From: Planotetraspora thailandica
Lineage (GTDB): Bacteria > Actinomycetota > Actinomycetes > Streptosporangiales > Streptosporangiaceae
NCBI RefSeq assembly: GCF_016863335.1
Contig: NZ_BOOR01000027.1
Coordinates: 104,157 to 168,156, forward strand
Direction: 5' to 3'
DNA length: 64,000 nt
The notes beneath the pieces are model-generated. The model had not been told where the DNA came from. It saw only the letters and a list, made by a program, of their open reading frames with translations, and did not search any database. The position numbers were made by a program, and so were the translations under genes. Every line of letters starts with the position of its first letter. The first letter of the stretch is position 1. Below, in pieces: positions 34,520-45,011 of the stretch.

Positions 34520-34565
34520 GTCGGGGCGACAGGATTTGAACCTGCGACTTCTTGCTCCCAAAGCA
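34520..34565 (-). repeat. attL: duplicated 3' half of tRNA-Pro
   Basis: These 46 bases are identical to 41843-41888, the 3' part of tRNA-Pro(TGG): acceptor 3' strand, T arm, variable loop and 3' side of the anticodon arm. The rest of the tRNA is missing, so this copy cannot give a tRNA. It marks the far end of an island integrated at the tRNA. Confidence 0.88.
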
Positions 34566-34646
34566 CTGGTCATGACGCTTTGGACCTGGCGTTTATCCAG
34601 GTGAAGGCACATGTTCAGTGCATGGATGTGCAGTGGAAGGCTGGGC

Positions 34647-35842
34647 TAGTGGCCCGTCACGCAACCTTGGCCGGGTAACTGGTCCAGCTTCGGATGGGTG
34701 AGCTGGCGGCGAAGTTGGTCTTGGGGGCGGTCCGGGCGTTGCGCCAGCGGACGTAGCCGGCGATGGCGGCGTTCTGTTCGTCGTGGGTGCGGTGGTCGGT
34801 GCCGTTGAGGGCGTAGTAGCGCAGCGCGGCGAACTCCGATTCGATCCAGTTCAGCCAGGAGCCGTAGGTCGGCAGGAACACCAACTCGATGTCGTTGGCG
34901 GCGGCCCAGGCCCTGACCTCGGGATGTTTGTGCGGAGAGTAGTTGTCGGCGATCACGTACAACGTCTGGCCGGGCCAGCGGGCGCGGAGCGTTTTGAGGA
35001 AGGACAGGTACTCGCGCCATCGCTTGCGTCTGCGGATCCGGTAGTACAGCTTGCCGGTGGCCAGATCCAAGGCGGCGATCATGTGCATGACACCGTGGTA
35101 GCGGTTGTAGGTGGCCCGCAGCCGAGCCGGGGACCCGACCGGCCGCCAGCGTTTGCCCTTGCGCGGCATCAGGTTCAGCGGGCCGAACTCATCGACGCAG
35201 ATCACCCGTCCGCCGTCGGGCGGGTGATCGTATAACTCCAGCACGCGCTGCATCTTGGCGATGAAGTTCGGGTCGGTGGAGGCCTTCCACGTTGTGGTGG
35301 TCTGCCAGCTCACCCCGCCCTTGCGGAGAATTCGGCGTAGATGCTCGCGGCTGATCGCTGCGACCACGCCGCGGGCGATCAGGTGCTCGGCCAGCGTCTT
35401 CAGGCTCCAGGTGGACATCCCGGTGATGCCCCACTCGGCGGGGACCGTCTTGGCGATCAGGCAGATGTGCTCACGCACCTCAGGACTGATCGCCGGTGGA
35501 CGGCCCCCGCTCCATTTTGGGTCCAGCGCCTCGAACCCCATCTCGTTGAAAGCATGGATGACATCACGCACGTAATCGTCACTGACCTGCATCAACGAGG
35601 TGATGTCCCGGACGCTTTGGCCCTGGCCGGACATCATCACCACAATCGCCCGCCGCAGCTTGATCGGATCCTTCGCAGTCCGCGTGATCCGCTGCAGCTT
35701 GCGGCCTTCCTCCATCGTCAACGGCCGGACGAACACTTCCGGTCGGCGAGCCACGACCACCTCCATGTTGCGGAAGCAGCCAGCCTGACGGGTTCACCGC
35801 ACGAGATCAATTACCCGGCCAACGTTCAGTGACGGGCCACTA
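34647..35842 (-). mobile_element. IS630-family insertion sequence, complete
   Basis: Inverted ends GTGGCCCGTCAC...GTGACGGGCCAC are bounded by TA at both sides (34647-34648 and 35841-35842), the TA target duplication of IS630-type elements. The arms extend imperfectly to about 30 bases (gttggccgggta shared). Length is about 1.2 kb with one transposase gene. Ends and frame are intact, so it looks recent and possibly active. It lies 80 bases inside attL. Confidence 0.88.
34657..35766 (-). CDS. IS630-family transposase
   Basis: A 369-residue transposase. The N-terminal HTH part (about 15-140) includes QGQSVRDITSLMQVSDDYVR and WSGGRPPAISPEV. The DDE catalytic domain (about 165-345) has ICVDEFGPLNLMP (first Asp), LYVIADNYSPHKHPEV (second Asp) and YGSWLNWIESEFAALRYYAL (Glu). 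It is uninterrupted and full length. Its stop lies inside the terminal repeat. Confidence 0.95.
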   Translation of the reverse strand: MEVVVARRPEVFVRPLTMEEGRKLQRITRTAKDPIKLRRAIVVMMSGQGQSVRDITSLMQVSDDYVRDVIHAFNEMGFEALDPKWSGGRPPAISPEVREHICLIAKTVPAEWGITGMSTWSLKTLAEHLIARGVVAAISREHLRRILRKGGVSWQTTTTWKASTDPNFIAKMQRVLELYDHPPDGGRVICVDEFGPLNLMPRKGKRWRPVGSPARLRATYNRYHGVMHMIAALDLATGKLYYRIRRRKRWREYLSFLKTLRARWPGQTLYVIADNYSPHKHPEVRAWAAANDIELVFLPTYGSWLNWIESEFAALRYYALNGTDHRTHDEQNAAIAGYVRWRNARTAPKTNFAASSPIRSWTSYPAKVA

Positions 35843-35853
35843 GGCATCCCGGA

Positions 35854-35871
35854 AGTCACTCAGTTTGACAC
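35854..35871. repeat. Short direct repeat near island left end
   Basis: Eighteen bases (agtcactcagtttgacac) match 41776-41793 with one mismatch and in the same orientation. Disregarding the IS630 insertion, both copies lie within about 150 bases of an attachment repeat, so they may be integrase arm-type sites. Confidence 0.45.
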
Positions 35872-35917
35872 TCACTCGGCGGAGGCTCGGCGACCGTCTG
35901 GTGCTCGTAGCCGCGGT

Positions 35918-36841
35918 TCAAAGCTGCTTGCGTGTCTGCTCTGGGTTCGTCGCCGGTGCGTGTGAGGCCGGTGGAGATGCGGTCAGGTCGAGCAGGTGCA
36001 GCGCGTCATGGTCGGGGGTGCCGGGTTCGGCGACGTACACGCCGAGGCGCTGGCCTGGGGTGTCCTCCAGATGCATGGACTGGGCGGAGAGAGTGATCGT
36101 GCCGACGTGGGGGTGATGGAAGGTCTTGTGTGCGGGTTTGCGGCCTGTGACGTCGTAGCGTTCCCAGAGCTTGGCGAAGTCGGGGCTCTTGAGAAGGAGT
36201 TCGCCGACGAGGCTGGTCAGGTCGGGGGCGTCGGGCGCGGTGCCGGCGACGGCGCGCAGCCGGGAGACGCAGGCGCGGACCTGGTTGTCCCAGTCGGGGA
36301 ACAGCGTGTGGGCGGTGGGGTGGAGGAAGAGGTAGCGGGCAAGGTTGCGCTGTCTGGTGGGCCAGTCGTCCAGTCCTGCGTACAGGGCGAGACCGCCGGG
36401 GTTCCAGGCGAGGAGGTCCATGCTGCGGCTGATGATGTAGGCCGGATTCGGGCGTACTGAGTCCAGCAGCAGCTTCAGGTGGGGGCGCACAGTTCGGCTG
36501 GGTGCGGGCGGTGGCTCGGGCGCGTAGCGAGCGGCGCGGGCGGCCAGCTCCCGCAGATGGTGATGTTCCTGGTCGTTCAGGTGCAGAGCTCGGGAGAGGG
36601 CGTCCAGGACGGAAGGGCTGGGGCGGGTCTCCTTGCCGCGCTCTAGGCGTACGTAGTAGTCGATGCTGATTCCGGCCAGGGTGGCCAGCTCCTCCCGTCG
36701 CAGTCCCGGGGTGCGGCGCAGTCCGGGGCCGGTGGTGAGGCCGACCTGTTCCGGGCTCGTCTGGGTGCGGCGGGCGCGGAGGAATCGTCCCAGCTCCGTG
36801 CCCCCGCTTTCGCCGCTGCTGGGGGTGCGCTGAGCTGACAT
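35918..36841 (-). CDS. XRE-family regulator with MmyB-like sensor domain
   Basis: A 307-residue regulator. The HTH at about 5-75 contains LGRFLRARRTQTSPEQVGL, RTPGLRREELATLAGISIDY and YVRLERGKETRPS, the hallmark of the MmyB group. The C-terminal MmyB-like PAS-type ligand domain (about 105-280) contains AYIISRSMDLLAWNPGGLAL, NLARYLFLHPTAHTLFPDW and HHPHVGTITLSAQSMHLEDT. Such regulators bind fatty acid-like ligands and usually control a divergent oxidoreductase, here two aldo/keto reductases. The start was set at MSAQR (36841). The shared promoter region is 36842-37051. Confidence 0.92.
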   Translation of the reverse strand: MSAQRTPSSGESGGTELGRFLRARRTQTSPEQVGLTTGPGLRRTPGLRREELATLAGISIDYYVRLERGKETRPSPSVLDALSRALHLNDQEHHHLRELAARAARYAPEPPPAPSRTVRPHLKLLLDSVRPNPAYIISRSMDLLAWNPGGLALYAGLDDWPTRQRNLARYLFLHPTAHTLFPDWDNQVRACVSRLRAVAGTAPDAPDLTSLVGELLLKSPDFAKLWERYDVTGRKPAHKTFHHPHVGTITLSAQSMHLEDTPGQRLGVYVAEPGTPDHDALHLLDLTASPPASHAPATNPEQTRKQL

Positions 36842-36967
36842 GGTTCCAGTGTCACATCCCGCTGACCTGCCGGGCAGCACCGTTGGGGGGCCCTGTCATT
36901 ACCCCCGAACGGCCCGGCCTGCCACCTGCGCCGTATAGGGGCGAGGGTGGGATCACGGCAACCTTGA

Positions 36968-38029
<1,062 letters not shown>

Positions 38030-38090
38030 CCAGCACCCGCAGCACCGCACGACGGGCCCGAAGGGCCCGCACGCTGAGAAAGGACACACC

Positions 38091-39071
38091 GTGGACTACA
38101 CCCGCCTTGGAACGTCGGGACTGAAGGTCAGCCGCATCGCCCTGGGGTGCATGAGCTTTGGCGACCCCGGCAAGCGAATGCCATGGGTGCTCGACGACCA
38201 CGAGGCCGACCCGATCTTCCGGCAGGCCGTCGACCTGGGCATCACGTTCTGGGACACTGCGAACATCTACGGCCTGGGCACGTCGGAGGAGATCGTCGGG
38301 CGTGCTCTCAAGAAGTACGTCCAGCGCGACGACGTCGTGCTGGCCACCAAGCTGTTCCAGCCGATGCACCAGGGCCCGGGCGGGTCAGGCCTGTCCCGCA
38401 AAGCAGTCATGGAACAGATCGACGCCTCCCTTAAGCGCCTGGACACCGACTACATCGATCTCTACCAGATCCACCGCTTCGACCCCGAGACACCGGTCGA
38501 GGAGACGATGGAGGCCCTGCACGACGTGGTCAAGGCCGGCAAAGCCCGCTACATCGGGGCCTCATCGATGTGGGCCTGGCAGTTCGCCACTATGCAGCAC
38601 ACCGCGCAGGCGGGCGGATGGACCCGGTTCGTGTCCATGCAGGACCAGTACAGCCTGATCCACCGCGAAGAGGAGCGCGAGATGTTCGGCCTGCTCGCCG
38701 CCCAAGGCGTCGGAAGCATCCCCTGGAGCCCCCTGGCGGCAGGGTGGGTCGCGCGTCCATGGGGAGAGTCCTCCACGCGCCGTTCGCAGAACTATCCCGT
38801 CACCGACCCCAAGGGGCGGCCTCTGTTCCTCGACAGCGACCAGGCCATCGTCGACACTGTGCAGCGGATCGCGGAGGCCCGCGGCGTGCCCATGGCGCAG
38901 GTCGCGATGGCCTGGGTCCTCAAGAACCCTGTCGTCTCGGCACCGATCGTGGGCGCCACCAAACCCCACCACCTGGCCGACGCCGCCGCCGCACTCGACC
39001 TCCAGCTCACCGACGAGGAGACCCACTCCCTGGAGGAGCCCTACGTGCCCCGCATGCCCACCTGGTTCTGA
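38091..39071 (+). CDS. Aldo/keto reductase (second of two)
   Basis: A 326-residue aldo/keto reductase. Tetrad residues are in TFWDTANIYGLGTSEEIVG, VVLATKLFQPMHQGPGG and DYIDLYQIHRFDP, and the cofactor block is PIVGATKPHHL. It is only distantly similar to its neighbour, so it is not a recent duplicate; this one is closer to the YajO/AKR11-like type. The GTG at 38091 follows GAAAGGA. It is the last gene of the regulator-linked pair in the tRNA-Pro island. Confidence 0.93.
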   Translation: MDYTRLGTSGLKVSRIALGCMSFGDPGKRMPWVLDDHEADPIFRQAVDLGITFWDTANIYGLGTSEEIVGRALKKYVQRDDVVLATKLFQPMHQGPGGSGLSRKAVMEQIDASLKRLDTDYIDLYQIHRFDPETPVEETMEALHDVVKAGKARYIGASSMWAWQFATMQHTAQAGGWTRFVSMQDQYSLIHREEEREMFGLLAAQGVGSIPWSPLAAGWVARPWGESSTRRSQNYPVTDPKGRPLFLDSDQAIVDTVQRIAEARGVPMAQVAMAWVLKNPVVSAPIVGATKPHHLADAAAALDLQLTDEETHSLEEPYVPRMPTWF

Positions 39072-39487
39072 CGGGCTTCACCGCCAGAGCCCGGCCGCCG
39101 CGGTACTGGCTGGAAACCAGCACGCCGAATGCCCCGCGTCTTGCCCCGTCCACCCTGGCCGCCTGTAGAAGCCACATCGAACATGTATGCCCAACCAGGC
39201 AGCCAGTTTTAAGGTTTCGGTACGCGATCGTCTAGCCTGCTGCGACGCAGGTCACGCGCCTAATCGTCTCGCTCATGGCTTACCGTGGCTTGCCGTGAGT
39301 CACCGCACTGACGGGCACGCGACGGGCACGGGCAAGCAGCGCCCGTCGCCCCCGAAAATGAGTGCGGGGTCATATCATGCGGTCGCCAGCTCGTCGGACT
39401 CGGCATTCTTATGCACGGGTCGATCGAACCGTGTCAGACTCAACTGGCGTGATCAGGGCGCCTTACAGACAAAAGGCAGGACACCCG
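39072..39487. other. Intergenic region in island A
   Basis: About 415 bases without a credible gene. It contains acgggcacgcgacgggcacgg at 39311-39331, nearly identical to 25215-25235 in the other insert, with a shared flank (ccgtgagtc). The promoter of the following VOC gene should be near the right end. Confidence 0.4.
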
Positions 39488-39907
39488 ATGGCAGCCGACG
39501 CCCACCCTCCCGTGATTTCGCTGATGCTCGCCGTGCCTGACGCCTCAGCCGCGGCGCGATGGTATGCCCAGGCGCTTGGGGCCAACGAGTTGTGGAACCT
39601 TGGCGGCGTGGTGGGACTGACCGTCGAGGGCGCCCCATTCTTTCTCGGTGAACCTACGAACAACAAATGGGACACCCCTGCCGTCCTCGGCTCCAGAACG
39701 GTACGCGTCGAGGTCTTCGTGGATGATCCCGACAGCTTCATCGAGCGCGCCGTTGCGGCCGGAGCGGACGGCAGTGTTGACGAGATTCGCGACCACGAGG
39801 CGCCATGGGGCGTTCACCGGCAGGGCGGCTTCATCGACCCGTTCGGCCATCTGTGGCTTGTCGGCGACAGATCCCCGCTCAGGAAACACGACATCCGGAA
39901 CGGCTGA
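39488..39907 (+). CDS. VOC family (glyoxalase/bleomycin-resistance-like) protein
   Basis: A 139-residue protein of the vicinal oxygen chelate fold: SLMLAVPDASAAARWYAQAL, VVGLTVEGAPFFLGEPT, FVDDPDSFIERAVAAGA, and the end RQGGFIDPFGHLWLVGD, with HLW as the final metal-ligand region. The pattern fits the PhnB/YdfO-like cluster with GAxExxRxxxxPDG replaced by a shorter form. ATG 39488 begins the conserved part. It is cargo of island A; substrate unknown. Confidence 0.88.
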   Translation: MAADAHPPVISLMLAVPDASAAARWYAQALGANELWNLGGVVGLTVEGAPFFLGEPTNNKWDTPAVLGSRTVRVEVFVDDPDSFIERAVAAGADGSVDEIRDHEAPWGVHRQGGFIDPFGHLWLVGDRSPLRKHDIRNG

Positions 39908-40261
39908 CTGGTCACGGGTTGGTGGAGGTACAGAGGTCGAGCGCTGTCGCGCTGGATTGATCGAGAACAGCGAAGGCGAGATGTAGGCAAGGGGACCACC
40001 TACTGGCGGGCACGGGGCTATCGCCCCGGCTGGACTCACTCCGCCCCCGATAGCTGCCGGATTCGCGACTGCCGCCCGGGTTCTGTCAACTGGTGCTTCG
40101 CGTGTCCATGTTCCCGGTGACCTTCCACGCGCGCTGGTCGCCCTACCTGCACAGCGCCGGTTGACAGGTTCCGGGTGCCGCGAATACTCGGGCAGCGGGG
40201 GCGGGGGACCCCGCACCCTTCCAGCTCAGCCAGCTACGACCGAAGTCGGCACGGCCGTTCC
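39908..40261. other. Region between VOC gene and IS3 element
   Basis: About 350 bases in which I find no gene. The N-terminal part of the integrase whose tail lies right of the IS3 element would be expected here if the IS had merely interrupted it, but it is not found. This points to a deletion next to the insertion sequence. Confidence 0.4.
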
Positions 40262-40333
40262 TGAATCGCGCTGGGTTCCCTGGAGGCCCTGAAGCCAGCA
40301 TGATCTTGCTGGCGGAAGGGAGAATGACGCACG

Positions 40334-41524
<1,191 letters not shown>

Positions 41525-41554
41525 TCCGGCCTCCAACAATCTGGGCGCGGTTCA

Positions 41555-41777
41555 CGTTGATGGATTGGACTCCGCCGCGTGGACGCCCCGCGAGCTCCGG
41601 CACAGCTTCGTTTCTCTGCTCTCCGACAGCGGCATCCCTCTGGAGGAGATCTCCCGCCTCGTGGGGCACAGCAGTACGGCCGTTACGGAAGCGGTGTACC
41701 GGAAGCAGATCCGGCCAGTGCTGCAAGGGGGAGCGGTGGCCATGGACCGCATCTTCAGGGAAGATCCGGAACCGTAG
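41555..41777 (+). pseudogene. Tyrosine integrase C-terminal fragment of island A
   Basis: The frame ending at TAG 41775-41777 encodes WTPRELRHSFVSLLSDSGIP, then LEEISRLVGHSSTAVTEAVY and a tail ending MDRIFREDPEP. It contains the catalytic Arg (RELRHS), His (GHSS) and Tyr (EAVYRKQ) of a tyrosine recombinase. The N-terminal three quarters are gone; the IS3 end abuts the fragment. It sits 65 bases from attR, the normal place for the island's integrase. Confidence 0.85.
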
Positions 41778-41793
41778 TCACTCAGTTTGTCAC
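41776..41793. repeat. Short direct repeat near island right end
   Basis: This is the partner of 35854-35871 with one mismatch. It starts at the integrase stop codon and lies 50 bases from attR, consistent with an integrase arm site. Confidence 0.45.
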
Positions 41794-41842
41794 GCAGAAG
41801 GCCACCCCCGATCTTGGGGATGGCCTTCTTGCTGGTTAGAGA

Positions 41843-41888
41843 GTCGGGGCGACAGGATTTGAACCTGCGACTTCTTGCTCCCAAAGCA
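41843..41888 (-). repeat. attR: tRNA-Pro 3' half attached to the intact tRNA
   Basis: This 46-base exact partner of 34520-34565 bounds the approximately 7.3 kb island A together with it. Confidence 0.88.
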
Positions 41889-41917
41889 AGCGCGCTACCA
41901 AGCTGCGCCACGCCCCG
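41844..41917 (-). tRNA. tRNA-Pro (anticodon TGG)
   Basis: A complete cloverleaf on the minus strand. The 7-bp acceptor stem is CGGGGCG/CGCCCCG with discriminator A, the D arm is GCGCAGCTTGGTAGCGC, the anticodon arm is CTTGC-TTTGGGA-GCAAG (anticodon TGG), and the T arm is GCAGGTTCAAATCCTGT. CCA is not encoded. Bases 41843-41888 are repeated at 34520-34565, so this tRNA is the integration target of island A. Confidence 0.96.
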
Positions 41918-42006
41918 TCTCGTCAGGTACGCGCACGCTCCGAGACTCCGGTACGCTTACGCCCTGACGACCGGATGAAGTCTAAACCAGATGAAGACCG
42001 GCGCGC

Positions 42007-42080
42007 GCGGACGTAGCTCAATGGTAGAGCCCCAGTCTTCCAAACTGGCTACGCGGGTTCGATTCCCGTCGTCCGCTCCA
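42007..42080 (+). tRNA. tRNA-Gly (anticodon TCC)
   Basis: A cloverleaf with acceptor stem GCGGACG/CGTCCGC, discriminator T and encoded CCA. The D arm is TAGCTCAATGGTAGAGC, the anticodon arm is CCAGT-CTTCCAA-ACTGG (TCC), and the T arm is GCGGGTTCGATTCCCGT. It is 89 bases from tRNA-Pro and divergent. Its 3' end is the integration target of islands B and C. Confidence 0.96.
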
Positions 42081-42123
42081 AGCACGAAAGGCCAGGTCAC
42101 CCCACCCGGGGAACCTGGCCTTT
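42034..42123 (+). repeat. tRNA-Gly attachment region, copy 1 (with terminator)
   Basis: This is the 3' half of tRNA-Gly plus the downstream hairpin aaaggccaggt/acctggccttt at 42087-42123, a perfect 11-bp stem followed by T residues that is the tRNA terminator. The unit recurs at 43786-43879, with 47 bases identical and then a near-identical terminator, and in shortened form at 46778-46834. Confidence 0.85.
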
Positions 42124-42925
42124 GTGATCTTCGTCTGCTGTTTTGGATCTTCCGTGCCACACACGTGCCACATTAAGTTTCTTTGATCTTGAGCTTGTTG
42201 CGTCCGTGAACGCCTGGCCGAGTGCCTTGGCGATGGCCTGATCGCGGTCCTGGGAGGCGTGCAGGTAGATCAGCGCTGCCCGAGGGGACGAGTGACCCAT
42301 TCGCGCCATTGGCTGCTGCCAGGGTGTTTCCCACGTGGCGTAGATCGTGGAAGCGAACGTCAGGTAGGCCGACAGCCGTACGAGCCTTGTTCCAGATCCG
42401 TCGGAAGCTGGAGCGCCGCAGGCGGGCACCCTTTGGGCCGACAAACACCCAGCCGTCCGCCGCCTGTTCGGAGTAGAGCTCCAGGTGCTCGCGAAGGTGA
42501 GGGATGAGCTCCGGAGGAATTGCGACCCCCGACGGCTGGCGCGGGACTTGGGCGTGTCGACGAGAAGGGTGCCACCGTCGAGTTCGACCAGCGCGCCGAC
42601 GACCCGCACCACCCCGGCTTCTAGGTCGAGGTGGGTACGGCGAAGGCCCGCCAACTCCCCCCACCTCAAGGTCGTGAAGGTCGCCAAGGGCACGAGCGCG
42701 CGATAGCGCCCAGGCACCACGTCGAGGAACTCGAGAACCTTCGTAAGAGGGATCAATTCCCGTTCCGGAGTGTCCGGCGTGCTCGCGCCCTTGATCTGGC
42801 AAGGGTTGCGCCTGATCTCCTCGTCCTCAACCGCCGTGTTCAGGATGACTTTGAGCGGCGTGTACGCCTTTGCGACCGTGGATTGGCCGACAACCCGTAG
42901 GCGCTCCTTGCGCCAGCGGCGGCGC
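42097..42925 (-). pseudogene. Tyrosine integrase of island B, frameshifted and truncated
   Basis: Minus-strand pieces in successive frames rebuild a phage-type integrase. The core-binding end (VVGQSTVAKAYTPLKVILN) and LIPLTKVLEFLDVVPGRYRA lead into FTTLRWGELAGLRRTHLDLE (catalytic Arg). A frame change follows, then WVFVGPKGARLRRSSFRRIW and LPDVRFHDLRHVGNTLAAAN (His-x-x-Arg). A second frame change leads to MARMGHSSPRAALIYLHASQ (His and catalytic Tyr). At least two frameshifts and loss of the N-terminus make it inactive. Its end overlaps the tRNA-Gly terminator, the typical int-next-to-att layout. Confidence 0.88.
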
Positions 42926-43120
42926 GCACCACGCCGACAAGCGGCGTGAGCATCAGATTGACGGCATTACGGCTTGTGCGGATGAAGGTCTCCCGATTGG
43001 TGGACGGTCATAGCCATGGGCACGCGCAGAGTCGATGAGACCCGGAAACCGACAGGCGCCGATGAGCGAAGGGGAAGAAGAGGAGAGGGGCAGGGGGGAG
43101 GAGTAAGGGGGTCGGGGTTC

Positions 43121-43290
43121 ACCGAATCGTTTCGGAGCCAAATCGACGGGGGCCCCTCCAAGATCAGCTTGGGGGGCATGGGAGGAGAATCGCGGGCAGG
43201 GGCGGTGCCCCTCCCGAATTGGCGGGCCAGTGTAATTGCACCCCAAACTGATCTTGCCCCGTCGATCCAGCACCACCGCAACGATTCGTC
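43121..43290. repeat. Large imperfect inverted repeat in island B
   Basis: Arms at about 43121-43180 and 43234-43290 share, in inverted order, cgaatcgtt.cgg, atcgacgggg and caagatcag.ttgggg.gca, separated by about 50 bases. The left arm has a 7-base insertion. It does not lie in any gene. It could be a replication or transfer origin, a MITE, or two opposed copies of an element end. The surrounding 42926-43392 region is otherwise gene-free and has a long purine run at 43070-43110. Confidence 0.55.
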
Positions 43291-43392
43291 AAACCCCTCA
43301 TGTGGAGGTCAAATGCGTGACGAGCCGCGCTTTACGTGAGGGTTTGTAGGGGGGTGGGCGGACGGGGCGGGGGTTACCAGTACGATCACCGC

Positions 43393-43662
43393 GTGGCGTC
43401 TATAGGTCCGATTGAGCTCATAGTCCTTGGTTTGCTCCTTGTGTTGGCCGTCTGTTTTGTCGGCTTCATCATTTTCGTGGGGGCGAGGGTTGTAAGAGCG
43501 CGCGGACCGTTCGGCGGGGCTGGCTCGAACGGCTCCCTTGATCTCGCAACGAAGGTTCGCGGGCTGAAGGCTCAGGGACGGTTTGAACAGGCCATGTTCC
43601 TCGTTCGAGGCGAAACCGGTTTCAGTGAAGAAGAGGCGCGCTCATTCGTGGAACGCGCATGA
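43393..43662 (+). CDS. Small membrane protein with bL12 C-domain-like tail
   Basis: An 89-residue protein. A membrane helix lies at about 5-31 (IGPIELIVLGLLLVLAVCFV). A cytoplasmic tail ending KAQGRFEQAMFLVRGETGFS then EEEARSFVERA resembles the fold of the bL12 C-terminal domain, as in other small actinobacterial membrane proteins. The start is GTG 43393. It is the only intact gene of island B. A function is not known. Confidence 0.65.
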   Translation: MASIGPIELIVLGLLLVLAVCFVGFIIFVGARVVRARGPFGGAGSNGSLDLATKVRGLKAQGRFEQAMFLVRGETGFSEEEARSFVERA

Positions 43663-43785
43663 TCGAAGGCCGTGCCACAGACGTCCCAGACGAGGCAGTA
43701 AATGAGGGGGACTTGCGGGGACTCACGGACAACGGAATACGCCGACTGGCCTGCACACCAGCGGGTCAGCAGAGGATGGCCCGAA

Positions 43786-43879
43786 GTCTTCCAAACTGGC
43801 TACGCGGGTTCGATTCCCGTCGTCCGCTCCAATCATGAAAGGCCAGGTCACCCCACCCGGAAGCCTGGCCTTCATGATT
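43786..43879 (+). repeat. tRNA-Gly attachment region, copy 2
   Basis: Bases 43786-43832 are identical to the tRNA-Gly 3' half (42034-42080 plus one base), followed by a terminator with an extended stem (atcatgaaaggccagg / cctggccttcatgat). The 5' half of the tRNA is absent. It marks the right end of island B and the left end of island C. Confidence 0.85.
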
Positions 43880-44280
43880 TCCACACGAGCTGAGGGATCT
43901 TCCGTACCCGATGCGGTTTCGTCGTGCCCGTTCATCGCCTGCTGAAAGGCCATCACGTCCAGTTCGACGCGGGCCGCCGGCCGCTGAGATCTACGGCCTG
44001 GAGCCGAACCTGCACTGTGGCCGAGGAGACCGAATGCTGGGAGGAACTCCTGCCCTGGTGGACGAACGAGAACCTAAGCGGCGGTTGGTGACGGTTCGTC
44101 CCTGAGGCCGTCAGCCGTGTTGTCTACACCATCCCGGGCTGCGTCAACTAACCGTCCGGTGGATCCGTGTCCGGATGCACTACGAACACGGATCCACCGA
44201 ACCAACTCTTAATCTGTAGGTTCAGAGTTCGAAGACCGCGACGGCGGTCAATGGGCATCGCCAAGACGCTCGTGTACGGC
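43880..44280. other. Left part of island C, no clear gene
   Basis: About 400 bases. A short frame at about 44000-44100 contains TVAEETECWEELLPWW then TNENLSGGW, which looks protein-like but has no credible start, so it may be a gene fragment. An inverted repeat, cggtggatccgtg / cacggatccaccg, lies at about 44157-44200. Confidence 0.35.
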
Positions 44281-44931
44281 TCAAGCCGTACCGTGCCTGG
44301 GCGGTTCGGCCGTCCAAGCCGACGCCTGCAGCCATGGGGTGAGCGCCACGTCAGTCGCCCGCCGGACGGCCTCCTGTATCGCGGCCGGGTCTCCGAGCCC
44401 GTCGAGGTCGTCGAGCAGCACCTGCAGCGCGCCCGTGACCGCGCCGACGAACGCCCCGGTCAGCGCTGCCGCGCTTACTTCATCGAGCCGCTCGGGGAAC
44501 GCCGCGGCCAGATGTCTGGCGATTTCGCGCTGCGCGTCGAGCTGGATCTGCAGTGCGCGCCCGCGTACCACCGGCACGCTCCGCACCAACCGCAGCCTCA
44601 GCGCGGCGAGCCGGCTTGTCATCTCGTCGCTGTCATCGCCGACCTTGTGCAGCGCCCGCAGTAGCACTTCGGCCGGCCCTTCGCCTGGGCCGCGTGACGC
44701 GATGGCCTCGACCGCCGCCTGCACCCGCGCGTCACTCTCCGGGAACAGCAACTCCTCCTTGCTGGCGAAGTAGCTGAAGAACGTGCGTGTGCCGATGTCG
44801 GCCTCGGCGGCGATGTCGGCGATGGTCGTCTCGTCGTAGCCGTTGCTCTCGAACAGCTCCGTCGCGGCGTCGACGAGGGTTTGGCGGATGCGGGCCCGCT
44901 TGCGGTCGCGAAGAGACACGCGACCCAGCAT
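44281..44931 (-). CDS. TetR family transcriptional regulator
   Basis: A 216-residue repressor. The N-terminal TetR HTH (about 10-60) contains RQTLVDAATELFESNGYDET, TIADIAAEADIGTRTFFSYF and ASKEELLFPE. The C-terminal ligand domain is of the TetR_C_17-like type (ALTGAFVGAVTGALQVLLDD). The start may be ATG 44931 or GTG 44919, since the conserved part begins SLRDRKRAR. It is divergent from the FAD monooxygenase with a palindrome between them, the classic drug-responsive pair. Confidence 0.9.
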   Translation of the reverse strand: MLGRVSLRDRKRARIRQTLVDAATELFESNGYDETTIADIAAEADIGTRTFFSYFASKEELLFPESDARVQAAVEAIASRGPGEGPAEVLLRALHKVGDDSDEMTSRLAALRLRLVRSVPVVRGRALQIQLDAQREIARHLAAAFPERLDEVSAAALTGAFVGAVTGALQVLLDDLDGLGDPAAIQEAVRRATDVALTPWLQASAWTAEPPRHGTA

Positions 44932-44970
44932 ATGGCACTCGACGCAGGCCCGCATCCAACGCGTATCGGC

Positions 44971-44994
44971 ACTCATTGCAAACCTGCATCGAGT
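44971..44994. promoter_or_regulatory. Palindromic operator between tetR and the monooxygenase gene
   Basis: ACTCATTGCA-aacc-TGCATCGAGT is an imperfect palindrome (8 of 10 arm positions). It overlaps a likely -35 (TTGCAA, 44976-44981). A TATCGT -10 is at 45000-45005. The start codon at 45012 is about one helix turn downstream, so the monooxygenase mRNA may be leaderless. Confidence 0.5.
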
Positions 44995-45011
44995 GCGGTT
45001 ATCGTGTCGGC

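Noticed and set aside
34520..34565. Second tRNA-Pro gene
   Set aside because: Only the 3' half is present; D arm and 5' acceptor strand are missing.
42953..43339. Three overlapping ~105-residue frames in island B
   Set aside because: They span the inverted repeat and a purine run on both strands; composition is not protein-like.
43786..43832. Second tRNA-Gly gene
   Set aside because: Only the 3' half is present, so it is an attachment-site relic.
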